DNA of 64,000 nt from CAZLHO01 sp964559455 (GTDB lineage Bacteria > Krumholzibacteriota > Krumholzibacteriia > LZORAL124-64-63), in contig CAZLHO010000002.1 in assembly GCA_964559455.1 (NCBI GenBank), forward strand, positions 60,633 to 124,632. Direction: 5' to 3'. The position numbers and the translations under genes were made by a program. A model generated the notes under the pieces. It had not been told where the DNA came from and searched no databases. It saw nothing but the letters and a program-made list of their open reading frames with translations. Of this stretch, positions 1 to 9,211 are shown in pieces (the stretch's first letter is position 1; every line of letters begins with the position of its first letter).

Positions 1-78
1 TTTTTTGCCCGGCATCCGAAGCCGCCGCGGTACCCACGGCCCGGGCCCCGCGACGGTTCCCCTGCGGAGGTGCTCGAA

Positions 79-267
79 GTGTTGGACGAGAAACTGCTCG
101 CGATCCTGGCCTGCCCCAAGTGCAAGGGACCGGTGTCCCCGGCGCCTGACCATTCGTCCCTGGATTGCGCCGCCTGCCGCCTGCGCTTCCGCGTCGAGGA
201 CGACATCCCGATCATGCTCCTGGAAGAGGCAGAGACGCTGGACACGGGCGGGGAGTCGCAATCGTGA
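79..267 (+). CDS. Trm112/YcaR-family zinc-ribbon protein
   Basis: A 62-residue protein with two cysteine pairs, C12-P-K-C15 and C30-A-A-C33, after the family-typical opening LDEKLLAILACPKCKG. Members are small zinc-ribbon proteins; in eukaryotes and archaea Trm112 activates methyltransferases, while the bacterial YcaR type has no firm role and often lies next to lipid A genes. GTG 79 is preferred over GTG 70 because a GGAGG at 66-70 sits 8 nt upstream of 79 but overlaps 70. The frame stays open to the window edge, so an upstream fusion cannot be excluded. Its stop overlaps the GTG of the peptidase gene (GTGA), so the two are probably co-translated. Confidence 0.8.
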   Translation: MLDEKLLAILACPKCKGPVSPAPDHSSLDCAACRLRFRVEDDIPIMLLEEAETLDTGGESQS

Positions 268-1059
268 CGCCAATTTCCCTCCCGATCATCCCGCGCCGAC
301 GAGCCGCCGTCTTCCTGGTCGCGGTTCTGGCGGTCCTGGCCCCGGCTCCGGCGGCGGTCCTCGCCGCCGCGCCCGACGCCGCCGTCATCGGCCCGCCGCG
401 GGTCGAGCTGCTCGCCGCCGACGCCGCGTCGACGACGCTGCGCTTCGTCTTCCCCGTGGATGTGGAGCCCGCCGACTGGGCGACCCGCGACCCTTCGCGC
501 GTGACATGGCGCCGCGGCGGCCTCGTGGTCCGCGGCGAGGGTGACGCCCTGGAGGCCCTGCCGCCCGAGGCCCGCGCCCTGATCGCGGTGCCGACCCGGA
601 CGCGGCCCTCCCTGACGGTCGTCTCGCGCCGCTGGCTGCGCCCGCCCCGCGACGGCGAGTCGGTCACGGCGACCCTCGACGGACCCGCCCTGTCCCGGGA
701 CCTGCCCCTGGTCTCGATCGCCGTCGCCGGCCTGAGCGCCGGCGGGGGGATCCTGGGGGAGGCCGTGGTCGTGGTCTCGCATCCTCCCGACCCGTCCTAC
801 GCCGCGCTGCTCGCGGCCGCCGCGGGCGAGCCCTACCGTCTGACCGCCGACGCCGCCGCGCCCAGGCGCGACGTCTCCGGGGCGATCAACGGCGGCCTGG
901 CCGCCGACCTGCGCGCCGGCGCCCGCGCCCTGGCCGGCCGTCGGCCCGACGCCATGCGCCGCGCGCCCTCCGATCATCCCTTCTCGCTGACGAGCCGCTG
1001 GCTGCGGCTGGAGATCGCCGAGACCGGCGTCTACCGGCTCACCGGCTACGACATGAACC
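264..1059 (+). CDS. C25 gingipain/PorU-like peptidase, N-terminal part (interrupted by assembly gap)
   Basis: N-terminal 265 residues of a large secreted peptidase whose remainder lies at 1140-4484. GTG 264 overlaps the preceding stop and has a GGGCGGGGAG Shine-Dalgarno region at about 246-254. It opens with a signal peptide: PRRR, then a long Ala/Leu/Val stretch, with cleavage near AAAPDA. The part visible is beta-rich with no catalytic residues, consistent with the N-terminal beta domains in front of the C25 domain of PorU. The reading frame runs into a 10-N gap; beyond it an in-frame stop appears within 70 bases of AT-rich sequence, which is probably an assembly artefact. Joined across the gap the protein would be about 1367 residues. 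Confidence 0.75.
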
Positions 1060-1176
1060 NNNNNNNNNNCCATCGAGTACTATACGCATGATACAATTGC
1101 CCACAGCGTAAGCCGACATATCGATTTGAAAACTTTCGGACCGGCGTCTACCGGCTCACCGGCTACGACATGAACC
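1022..1176. repeat. 38-bp direct repeat flanking N-gap and foreign-looking 70 bp
   Basis: Positions 1022-1059 and 1139-1176 are identical (38 bp). Between them lie 10 Ns (1060-1069) and 70 bases (1070-1139) at about 44 percent GC in a region above 70 percent GC. The two copies are 117 bp apart, a multiple of three, so the peptidase frame is the same on both sides; only the intervening sequence carries stops. The simplest reading is two contig ends sharing 38 bp that were scaffolded instead of merged, with junk sequence at one contig end. Deleting 1060-1176 or 1022-1138 restores one open frame. Confidence 0.85.
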
Positions 1177-4100
1177 TGGCCGGGGTCTCCGGCTCCGGCG
1201 TCGATCCCGCCAAGCTCCGGCTCTACCGTGCCGAGCCTCGTCCCCTGGACGCCGATCCGGAGGCGAGCGGCAGCTGGCAGGACGGCTGGACCGGGCTGGC
1301 CGAGACGGCGCTGCTCCTGGACGAGGACGACGGCTCCTGGGACAGCGGGGACGCCCTGCTCTTCTACGCCCTCGGCCCCGACGGCTGGACCGATCGGATC
1401 GATCCCGCGGCGGGACGACTCGACCACCACGAGCATCCCTACGCCGACCGCCTGGTCTACTGGCTCACCTGGGAGGACGCGCAGACCGCGTCGCCCCTGC
1501 CGGGAGCGCCGCTGCGCCTGGGCTCCCGCGACGCCACCGGCGGCGCGGCCGAGCCCGTTGCGATGCATCTGGACCGCATGCACTTCGAGGAGTCCCGGAG
1601 CGAGGCATTCGGACGCGTCGCCGACGACTGGGCCTGGGACGCCGCCATCTTCACGCAGAAGTCGATCGCCCTGCCGGTGACGCGCCTGGTCACCGACCTT
1701 CCCGACCGGCCGGCCTTCTGGCAGATCGACATGCGCTCGACCGTGGCCCACATCCACGAGTCGACGGACTACAATTCCGCCCGGGCCTGGCTCAACAGCG
1801 GCGTCGGCCCCGGCGAACTGGTCGAGAAGGACTGGCTGCTGGGCGCCGAAGCGAGCGCGGACAGCCAGCGCTTCCGGCTCTCGGCCTGGAGCGACCTGCT
1901 GGTCGAGGGGATGAACACGCTCACCCTGCAGCGGGCCAGTCCCGATACTTCGCCGCCCTTCCTGCTGGATTGCTGCGACCTGCTCTGCTGGCGCTGGCTG
2001 GCCGTCGAGGCCGGGGCCCAGCTGCCCTTCGTCCATTGGGGCGAGCAGGTGGCGACGGCCGGCGAGGAGGTGCGCCTGCGCCTCATCGACATCGGCGGGG
2101 GAGGGCTGAGCTGCTGGGACGTCAGCGATGCCCTGGCGCCGGCCGCGCTGGCGGGAGAGGCGGGCGCCGGCACCCTGGAGCTTTCGCTGCTCCGCGATCC
2201 CGGAGTCGACGTCCACATGGTCGCCTTCCGTGATTCCGAACTGCCCGTCCCCGCGTCGGTTTCGCGGCGCACGCCGACCGACCTGCGCGCGATGTCCGAG
2301 ACCGCCATCGACTACGTCGTCCTCTACGACCAGCGCTTCCGCTCGGCCGCCCTCCAGCTGGCGTCGTTCCGCGACGCCATGCTGCCCGGGCGCAGCGATC
2401 CCCGCGCCACGGCCGTCGACCAGCAGGATGTCTTCGACTGCTTCGGCGGCGGCGTCAAGGATCCCTACGCCCTGCGCAACTTCCTGAAGTGGCTCTACCT
2501 GCACAGCGGCCCCGAGCTGGACCGCCGCCTGGGCTACGTCTGCCTGGTGGGCGACGCCTCGCGGGACTACCGCCTGCACCGCAACCAGTTCGAGGACTTC
2601 GTGCCCACAGTCGTGCGCAACTCGTTCCCGCGGCTGCTGAACACCTACACCTACGAGCCCTACGCCACCGACGACGAGCTCGTCTCCTTCGACGTGCGCG
2701 ACTTCGGCCAGCTGGACCTGCCCGACCTGGCGGTCGGCAGGCTGACGGCGCGTTCGCTCTCGGACGCCCTGGCCCAGGTCGAGCGCATCGTCGGCTACGC
2801 CGCCGCCCCGGAGCCCGGCGACTGGCGCAACCGCATCGTGCTCGCGGCGGACGACCTGAACACTCCCCGCGGCCGTCGCGACGAGACCTTCCACATCCTG
2901 CAGGCCGAGACGCTGGCCGATTTCTACCTGCCGCCGACCCTGGACGTCGGCAAGATCTATCTGACGGAGTACGGCAGCAACGAGTCCAGTTCGCCCAAGC
3001 CCCTGGCCCGACTGGCCGCCAAGGAGAACTGGAGCGACGGCCTGACACTCTTCCACTACATCGGCCACGGCGCCGACAACACCCTGGCCGACGAGCAGCT
3101 CTTCACGACCGATGACATCTACGGCCTGACCAACGCCGGGAAGCGGGGCGTCTTCCTCGCCTTCAGCTGCGACGTGGGCATCTTCGACCACGCCCTGCGT
3201 CAGAGCATGGCCGAGACCTTCGTGAACCAGGCGGGCGGCGCGGCCATCGCCGCGATCGCCGCCTCGCAGGTCAGCTGGGTCTATCAGAACAACGCCTTCT
3301 CCAACGATTTCTACGAGGCGCTCTACCCCGGGCGGAACGTCGTCGACGGCATCACCCTGGGCGAGGCGCTGCTGACGGCGAAGGTCATGGCCGGCAGCGA
3401 CTTCAACCTGGCCAACGCCGAACGCTACATGCTCTTCGGCGATCCGGCCCTGGCGCTGCCCCAGCCCGTGGGCGGCCTCGTCCTGCACGACAGCAGCAGC
3501 GACGAACTGGCCAGCGGCGGCCGTGCGATCGCGGTGGCGGCCCTGGCCGAGAGCGGCTTCGCCGGTTGGGGGAGCTCCTACGACCTGCGCGTCGAGGACG
3601 CCCGCGAACAGGTCCACTTCGTCGGCCCCGACGGCGACATCGTCGACTATTGGATCCCCGGGGACGCCACCTTCCGCGGCGTCGGACCAGTGGACGCGGA
3701 CACCCTGCGCGTGCCCTTCAAGCTGCCCGTCCAGATGCGCTACGGGCCGCACGCGCGGATGCGTCTGATCATCGACGGACAGGACGGCTCGCGGGCGGGC
3801 ACCGTCGACCTGCCGGCGATCCTGGTCTCGGTCGAGGACGCCGACGTCCGCGGCCCCGACATCCGGCTGGCCTTCGCCGACGGCAGTTTCCGCGTCAAGT
3901 CCGGCACGCCGCTGAACGCCGAGGTCGGCGACAGCAGCGGCGTCAACATCCTCGGCACCCTGCCCAGCAACAGCATCCTGCTGGAGTTCGACGATTCCGG
4001 CTTCACGACCGAGGTCACCGATCGCTTCGTTTTCGACGCCGGCAGCTTCGAGCGCGGCCGGCTGCAGATCCCGCTGCCCGACAACCTCGCCATCGGGCGT

Positions 4101-4484
4101 CACACGGCGGCCCTTTTCGCCAGCGACCTGCTCGGCAACGTCGGCAGCGACACGCTCTCCTTCCAGCTCGTGGCGGCGACGGTCAGCGCCATCGACGACG
4201 TGACCGTCTTCCCGAACCCGACGCCCGGCCCGGCGCGGCTCGTCTTCGAGCTCAGCGATCCGATGGACGTGCGCTGGGACCTCTACACCGTCTCCGGCCG
4301 CCGCGTCTTCAGCATGGAGCGCGGCTTCGCCACGGCCGGCCCGAAGATCCTGGAGTGGGACGGTCGCGACGCCGCCGGCGATCCGCTGGCCAACGGCGTC
4401 TATCTCTTCGTCCTGCGGGGCAGCTGGGCCGGCGACGGCGGGCACGACCTCGTGGAGACGGGACAGTTGGTGATCATGAAATGA
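1170..4484 (+). CDS. C25 gingipain/PorU-like peptidase, catalytic and C-terminal part
   Basis: The rest of the interrupted peptidase; 1170 is only the first ATG after the gap, and the real frame enters at about 1140. C25 peptidases use a His/Cys dyad. Here a His in YIGHGAD (residue 633 of this fragment) and a Cys in AFSCDVG (residue 667) have the expected order and spacing. The last 80 residues start with FPNPTPGP and contain DGRDAAGDPLANGVY, a FlgD-Ig-like type A sorting domain. In Bacteroidota the C25 protein PorU is the type IX secretion sortase and is encoded next to PorV; here a PorV-like gene follows 94 bp downstream, supporting PorU over a secreted gingipain. PorU itself normally lacks such a sorting tail, so a cargo protease remains possible. 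Confidence 0.8.
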   Translation: MNLAGVSGSGVDPAKLRLYRAEPRPLDADPEASGSWQDGWTGLAETALLLDEDDGSWDSGDALLFYALGPDGWTDRIDPAAGRLDHHEHPYADRLVYWLTWEDAQTASPLPGAPLRLGSRDATGGAAEPVAMHLDRMHFEESRSEAFGRVADDWAWDAAIFTQKSIALPVTRLVTDLPDRPAFWQIDMRSTVAHIHESTDYNSARAWLNSGVGPGELVEKDWLLGAEASADSQRFRLSAWSDLLVEGMNTLTLQRASPDTSPPFLLDCCDLLCWRWLAVEAGAQLPFVHWGEQVATAGEEVRLRLIDIGGGGLSCWDVSDALAPAALAGEAGAGTLELSLLRDPGVDVHMVAFRDSELPVPASVSRRTPTDLRAMSETAIDYVVLYDQRFRSAALQLASFRDAMLPGRSDPRATAVDQQDVFDCFGGGVKDPYALRNFLKWLYLHSGPELDRRLGYVCLVGDASRDYRLHRNQFEDFVPTVVRNSFPRLLNTYTYEPYATDDELVSFDVRDFGQLDLPDLAVGRLTARSLSDALAQVERIVGYAAAPEPGDWRNRIVLAADDLNTPRGRRDETFHILQAETLADFYLPPTLDVGKIYLTEYGSNESSSPKPLARLAAKENWSDGLTLFHYIGHGADNTLADEQLFTTDDIYGLTNAGKRGVFLAFSCDVGIFDHALRQSMAETFVNQAGGAAIAAIAASQVSWVYQNNAFSNDFYEALYPGRNVVDGITLGEALLTAKVMAGSDFNLANAERYMLFGDPALALPQPVGGLVLHDSSSDELASGGRAIAVAALAESGFAGWGSSYDLRVEDAREQVHFVGPDGDIVDYWIPGDATFRGVGPVDADTLRVPFKLPVQMRYGPHARMRLIIDGQDGSRAGTVDLPAILVSVEDADVRGPDIRLAFADGSFRVKSGTPLNAEVGDSSGVNILGTLPSNSILLEFDDSGFTTEVTDRFVFDAGSFERGRLQIPLPDNLAIGRHTAALFASDLLGNVGSDTLSFQLVAATVSAIDDVTVFPNPTPGPARLVFELSDPMDVRWDLYTVSGRRVFSMERGFATAGPKILEWDGRDAAGDPLANGVYLFVLRGSWAGDGGHDLVETGQLVIMK

Positions 4485-4581
4485 CGCGCGGCCGCCGCGA
4501 CCCCGCGGCCCGCGCCGGATTCCCCAAAGGCAGGGGGGACGCTGCTGCGTTCCCCGGATCGGAAAGCAACCGGAGGTCATG

Positions 4582-5613
4582 ATGCAGATTCGGAAGACGA
4601 TATTAGCGCTCGTGCTCGCGGCGACCGCCGCCGCGCTCTGGACCACACCCGTCCTGGCGGTCCCGGGAGCCGGCGCGATCGCCCTCGAGTTCCCGATGGG
4701 CGCCCGTTACAACGGCCTCGGCGAGGCCGGCGTGGCCCTGAGCCAGGACGCGACGAGCGTGTGGTGGAATCCCGGCGGACTCGCCTTCGCCACGGACATC
4801 CACCGGCGCAGCATCCACGCCATGCAGTCCAAGCTCGTGCCCGACCTGGCCGACGACATCGCCCTCTACTGGGGCGGCTACGTGAGCAAGCTGGGCACCT
4901 CGGGCAATTTCGGCGCCAGCATCACCTACCTGGACATGGGCGAGCAGATCTCGACCGACGACGCGGGCGTCGAGGGCGACACCTTCTCGTCCTACATGTT
5001 CGCCTTCGGGCTGGCCTACGGCACCAAGCTGACCCCGAACGTGGGCGTGGGCCTGGGCGTGAAGTACTACGCCGACAAGCTGGCCGACGACGACGTCCTG
5101 CAGGATCAGACCGGCGGCTCCGGCGACACCTTCGCCATCGACGCCGGGCTGCTCTGGAAGGTGCCCACGATGAAGATGAACGTGGGCGTCGCCATCAGCA
5201 ACATCGGCCCCAACATCAAGCACGTCGACGCCGAGCAGAGCGATCCGCTGCCGCGCAAGATGACCGTCGGCGTCGCCTACGGCCTCTACACCAGCGAGGC
5301 CGCCTCCATGCTGCTGGTCGCCGACTACCTGGTCCCCCTGGTCAAGTGGGACTCGGGCGACGACGACCCCGGCTTCGGCCCCGATTTCGACGAGACCGAG
5401 TGGGGTGCCGGCATCGAATGGGGCTATGTGCAGTCCCTCTTCCTGCGCCTGGGCTACAAGAAGGGCACCGGCGAGATCGAGGACTACACCTGGGGCATGG
5501 GCGTCGATCTGGCCCGCTGGGTCGGCCAGAACATCGAGTTCGGCTTCGCCTCGGTCCCCCAGGCCAAGGGTCTGGACCGGGTCAGCCGCTTCTCGCTGGG
5601 CTTCAATTTCTAG
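4582..5613 (+). CDS. porV: PorV/PorQ-family outer-membrane protein
   Basis: A 343-residue predicted outer-membrane barrel with a signal peptide (cleavage near VLAVPGAG). It contains the family hallmarks EFPMGARYNGLGEAG and SVWWNPGGLAF near the N terminus and ends FSLGFNF with a terminal aromatic. PorV is the type IX shuttle protein that carries cargo from the translocon to the PorU sortase; PorQ is a close relative, so the exact subtype is uncertain. ATG 4582 is preferred over 4579 because GGAGG (4572-4576) lies 5 nt away rather than 2. It sits directly after the C25 gene, the usual PorU-PorV order. Confidence 0.82.
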   Translation: MQIRKTILALVLAATAAALWTTPVLAVPGAGAIALEFPMGARYNGLGEAGVALSQDATSVWWNPGGLAFATDIHRRSIHAMQSKLVPDLADDIALYWGGYVSKLGTSGNFGASITYLDMGEQISTDDAGVEGDTFSSYMFAFGLAYGTKLTPNVGVGLGVKYYADKLADDDVLQDQTGGSGDTFAIDAGLLWKVPTMKMNVGVAISNIGPNIKHVDAEQSDPLPRKMTVGVAYGLYTSEAASMLLVADYLVPLVKWDSGDDDPGFGPDFDETEWGAGIEWGYVQSLFLRLGYKKGTGEIEDYTWGMGVDLARWVGQNIEFGFASVPQAKGLDRVSRFSLGFNF

Positions 5614-5668
5614 ATTTCATCCGGCGGGGGGCGCGTCGCGCCCCCGCATGCCGGGGAAAGGCCAGTCC

Positions 5669-8600
5669 GTGCGCGTCTTCTCCATCAGGCACTTCCTGCG
5701 CGGGGCCGCGACCTTGGCCCTGCTCGTGACAGCCGTTTCGATCTCGGCCGCCGACGCCCCACCCGGCCCGGTGCGCCGCCTGCCGCTGCTGACCTTCGAG
5801 GAGGGACGCGCCGACGGGCGCATCGTCCGCGTGCCCGACGTCGAAAGCGAACGCCTGCGCCGCGCCGCCCTGGCCGACCGCCAGGTCGAAGAGCGCCTGT
5901 TGCTGGGCCCCCATCCCGCCTCCCGGCGCGGCCTGCAGCGACTGGCCCGCCGCGGCCTGGGTCCCGCCCTGCTCGCCGACGGCGCGGTCGCCCGCGTCCC
6001 CGTGGCGCAGCCCGACACCGTGCGCGTGGTGCTGGTCCGGATCGGCTTCGAGACCGACCGCAGCGGGCCGCTGACCAGCGTCACCGACGACGGCGACTTC
6101 CGCCTGGAGCCCGATCCGACGGTGCCCATCGATCCGGCGCCCCACGACCTCGATTTCTACAAGGCGCACTTCTTCGCCCTGTCGCGCTTCTACCACTACC
6201 AGTCCGGCGGTCGCCTCGTGGTCCTCGGCCGCGTGCTGCCCGAGGGCCAGAACGACTGCTACAAGCTGAGCGACATCGCCGATTACGGTCCCGGAGCGGG
6301 CGGGAGCTGGACCCTGGAGGGCCTGGAGACCCTGGTCCGCGACATGATCACCCTGACCGACGAGCAGACGCAGCTCGACGGCGGCCTGAACATGGCCGAC
6401 TTCGACGACGACGACCCGAACACCTACATCATCTTCATCCACGCCGGCGCGGACTGGCAGAGCGACATCAACCGCGACTCGCCCAACGACATCCCCAGCT
6501 TCTTCGTGGTGCTGGGCGAGCAGCAGGCCCTGATCTCCGTGGATTCGGACAGCGGCCTGCCGGGCGCGATCTCGGAGTGCTCGATCATTCCCGAGACCAC
6601 GACCCAGGACGGCTTCCTGGGCAGCATCGCCGGCGTGCTGGCGCACGAGTTCGGTCACGCCCTCGGCCTGCCCGACATCTACGACACGGCGACCGGCCTG
6701 CCCTCGGTCGGCGTCTGGGACCTGATGGACTCCGGGCCGAACCTGCTGGTCAACATCGGCCTGCCCGATCCCTCGACGCCCGATCCCGAGGACTACATCG
6801 GCTACGTCGTCGGCGGGCTGCTGCCGCCGTCGTTGAGCGCCTGGTGCAAGTGGTTCCTGGGCTGGCTCGACGTCGCCGAGGTCGGCGGCGGCTCGTCGTC
6901 GTGGCGGCTGCCGGCGGTGCAGATCCCCCGCGACGAATACCCGCTCTACGCCTACGGATCGGTCGGGGGGACGCCCTTCGACCTGGACGTGCGCGACCCG
7001 CAGGCCCTGATCGGCAGCGCCTCGACCGGCGAGTTCTTCCTGGTCGAGAATCGCTGGGTCCCCGCCGGTCCCGACGATTTCCCCGACGAGACCGGCGTCG
7101 GCTTCCTGCAGGACCAGACCACCGGCGTGATGCTCTACCTCGCCGGCGACGACAACCGCAACACCGGCATGTACGACTACTTCCTGCCCGGCGGCGGCCT
7201 GCTGGTCTGGCACGTGGCCGAGGCGGAGCTCGAGGGTCTGCTGGACGACAACCTGATCAACATGGACGGCCGGGGCCTGCGCCTGGTCGAGGCCGACGGC
7301 ATCACCGACGTCGGCCTCTGGGATTCCGGCGTCATCGGCTTCTACGGCTCCGAGACGGACCCTTTCCACGCCGGCACCAGCGACCAGCTGCGCCAGGAGG
7401 GGCTGCCGTCCTCGCGCGCCTGGGACCGCTCCTGGACCGGCTTCGAGATGTGGGACATCTCGGCGCCCCTGCCGGCGATGACCCTCGGCGCCGGCGTCGC
7501 GCCGCTGCGTCCCGCCAGTCCGATCGAGCTGCCCGCCGGCGGCGACGGCCCTCGGGGGCTGGATCCCGTCAGCCTGACGCCCTTCGCGATGGATTCCGGC
7601 GCCGGCCCCGCGCCCGCGCTGGTGGTCGCCGGGGACGGCGGTCATCTCTTCGCCTTGCGCCTGGACGGGACTTCGGTCGCCGCCGCGGTCCCGGGCGCTC
7701 CCGCCGGGGCGCTGCTGGACCCGGGCGCATCCCTGGCCGGCCCGCCCGTCGTGGCTGATGGAGACGGCGGCGATATCCTGGTGGTCGGCCGGCGCGACGG
7801 CACGGCCCTGGGGCTGTCCGCGGCCCTGGACGGAGGCGTCGCCGCGACGGCCTGGGGGCCGGTTTCGGTGGCCGACACCCTGGCTTACGCCCCGGTCCCG
7901 CTGCGCGGCCCGGACGGCGGCCTTCGCTATCTCTGCTGCGCCGGCCCCGGCGTGGTCCACCTGCTGGACGACGCCGGCGCGCGAGTCGGCGCGGCGCTGC
8001 AACTGGTCGACGGCATGGGCGCGCCCTCGCCCTTCGTGGCCGCCCCGCGCGCCCTGCGCCTGCCCGGCGAGGACGGCGATCGGGTCCTGGTCTTCACCGC
8101 CGCCGGCTGGTACGTCCTGTCCCACTCCGCCGGGGGCCTGGACCAGGTCGATCCCGACCTGCGCGGAGCCGTCGAGGTGCTGCCCGCCGCCGACGGGATC
8201 CTGCGCGTCGCCCTGCTGCCCGGAGCCGACCGGACGCGTCTGCTGCTGATCGGACGCGGCGGCGCCAACGCGGCCTACGACGTGGACGCCGACGGCGTCA
8301 GTCCGCTCGGGGTCTGGACCGTGCGCCTCGATGCCGACCCCGCGGGCGATCCCGCGGTGGCCGACGTCAGCGGCGACGGCCGGCTCGAGGTCGTGGTGCC
8401 GACGAACCGCGGCCTGCACGTGCTGGCCGCCAACGGCGTCGAGATGAACGGATTCCCGGCCGTGCTCGCCGACCGCTTCCCCGTGGATCCGTCCGTCGTC
8501 CCGTCCGGACCGGTCGTCGTCTTCGACGCCACCGGCGACGGACGCAACGAGATCTACCTGCTCTCGACCGAGGGCCATCTCTTCGGTTTCGACGCCGCCG

Positions 8601-9169
8601 GCGAGCTGCTCGCGCGCACGCCGCTGCGGGTCGGATCGCCCGGCGGGTCGAGCCTGGCCGTCGCGGCGAACGCCGCCGGGGGCCGCGACCTCTGGCTGGC
8701 CGACCGCGGCGCCTGGCGCAGCGTGCGTTCCGGCGGGGCCGGCGACAACGGGCGCCTGTCCGGTCTCCTGACACCCTCGGCCCAGACCGCCGACGCCGGG
8801 ACCGCCGAGTGGCTGGGCTTGCTCGGGGGCCCCGCCCGCAACGGCCCGGTCGGCGTCGCCCGCGACCTGGGCGCCGTGGCCGCCACCGACGAGCAGAGGG
8901 GCCGCTTCTTCGCCTATCCCAACCCGGCGACAGGCGACCACGCGACGCTGCGCTTCCATTCCGATTTCGCGGCCCAGGCCCTGCTGCGCCTGCACAACCT
9001 CGAGGGCGAGCTGGTCGGCAGCGCGGTCGTGCCTGCCGCCGCCGGCGAGATCACCGAATACGACTGGCCGCTGGACGGCGTCGCCGGCGGGGTCTACCTG
9101 TTCCGACTGGAGCTAGTGGGCGCGGGCCGCAGCGAGCGGAGGCTGCTGCGCCTGGGCGTGGAACGCTAG
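5669..9169 (+). CDS. M6-family secreted metalloprotease with C-terminal sorting domain
   Basis: About 1166 residues. The zinc motif HEFGHALGLPD starts at residue 326, with Glu327 as the catalytic base, and is followed by the M6-type segment GVWDLMDSG. The second half is a propeller-like region with FG-GAP-like motifs (DVSGDGRLEVV, DATGDGRNEIY). The C terminus, from YPNPATGDH to the end, is a FlgD-like type A sorting domain of the kind recognised by type IX secretion. GTG 5669 has GGGGAAAGG about 8 nt upstream and begins a good signal peptide (VRVFSIRHFLRG, hydrophobic stretch, SAADA); ATG 5648 is an alternative. Probably a cell-surface or secreted protease and a likely client of the neighbouring PorU/PorV-like proteins. 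Confidence 0.88.
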   Translation: MRVFSIRHFLRGAATLALLVTAVSISAADAPPGPVRRLPLLTFEEGRADGRIVRVPDVESERLRRAALADRQVEERLLLGPHPASRRGLQRLARRGLGPALLADGAVARVPVAQPDTVRVVLVRIGFETDRSGPLTSVTDDGDFRLEPDPTVPIDPAPHDLDFYKAHFFALSRFYHYQSGGRLVVLGRVLPEGQNDCYKLSDIADYGPGAGGSWTLEGLETLVRDMITLTDEQTQLDGGLNMADFDDDDPNTYIIFIHAGADWQSDINRDSPNDIPSFFVVLGEQQALISVDSDSGLPGAISECSIIPETTTQDGFLGSIAGVLAHEFGHALGLPDIYDTATGLPSVGVWDLMDSGPNLLVNIGLPDPSTPDPEDYIGYVVGGLLPPSLSAWCKWFLGWLDVAEVGGGSSSWRLPAVQIPRDEYPLYAYGSVGGTPFDLDVRDPQALIGSASTGEFFLVENRWVPAGPDDFPDETGVGFLQDQTTGVMLYLAGDDNRNTGMYDYFLPGGGLLVWHVAEAELEGLLDDNLINMDGRGLRLVEADGITDVGLWDSGVIGFYGSETDPFHAGTSDQLRQEGLPSSRAWDRSWTGFEMWDISAPLPAMTLGAGVAPLRPASPIELPAGGDGPRGLDPVSLTPFAMDSGAGPAPALVVAGDGGHLFALRLDGTSVAAAVPGAPAGALLDPGASLAGPPVVADGDGGDILVVGRRDGTALGLSAALDGGVAATAWGPVSVADTLAYAPVPLRGPDGGLRYLCCAGPGVVHLLDDAGARVGAALQLVDGMGAPSPFVAAPRALRLPGEDGDRVLVFTAAGWYVLSHSAGGLDQVDPDLRGAVEVLPAADGILRVALLPGADRTRLLLIGRGGANAAYDVDADGVSPLGVWTVRLDADPAGDPAVADVSGDGRLEVVVPTNRGLHVLAANGVEMNGFPAVLADRFPVDPSVVPSGPVVVFDATGDGRNEIYLLSTEGHLFGFDAAGELLARTPLRVGSPGGSSLAVAANAAGGRDLWLADRGAWRSVRSGGAGDNGRLSGLLTPSAQTADAGTAEWLGLLGGPARNGPVGVARDLGAVAATDEQRGRFFAYPNPATGDHATLRFHSDFAAQALLRLHNLEGELVGSAVVPAAAGEITEYDWPLDGVAGGVYLFRLELVGAGRSERRLLRLGVER

Positions 9170-9211
9170 CCGAATCCAGGGGCGGCGCCGCCGCGCCCGG
9201 GGGAGGATGTC

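Noticed and set aside
1..6. TTTTTT at the window start, possible terminator tail
   Set aside because: The stem that would precede it is outside the window.
1080..4646. Minus-strand open frame of 1188 codons
   Set aside because: Antisense to the C25 peptidase gene, which has catalytic motifs; the product has a low-complexity Val/Gly/Asp/Arg composition typical of antisense frames in high-GC DNA.
5603..8995. Minus-strand open frame of 1130 codons
   Set aside because: Antisense to the M6 protease gene; no motifs, skewed composition.
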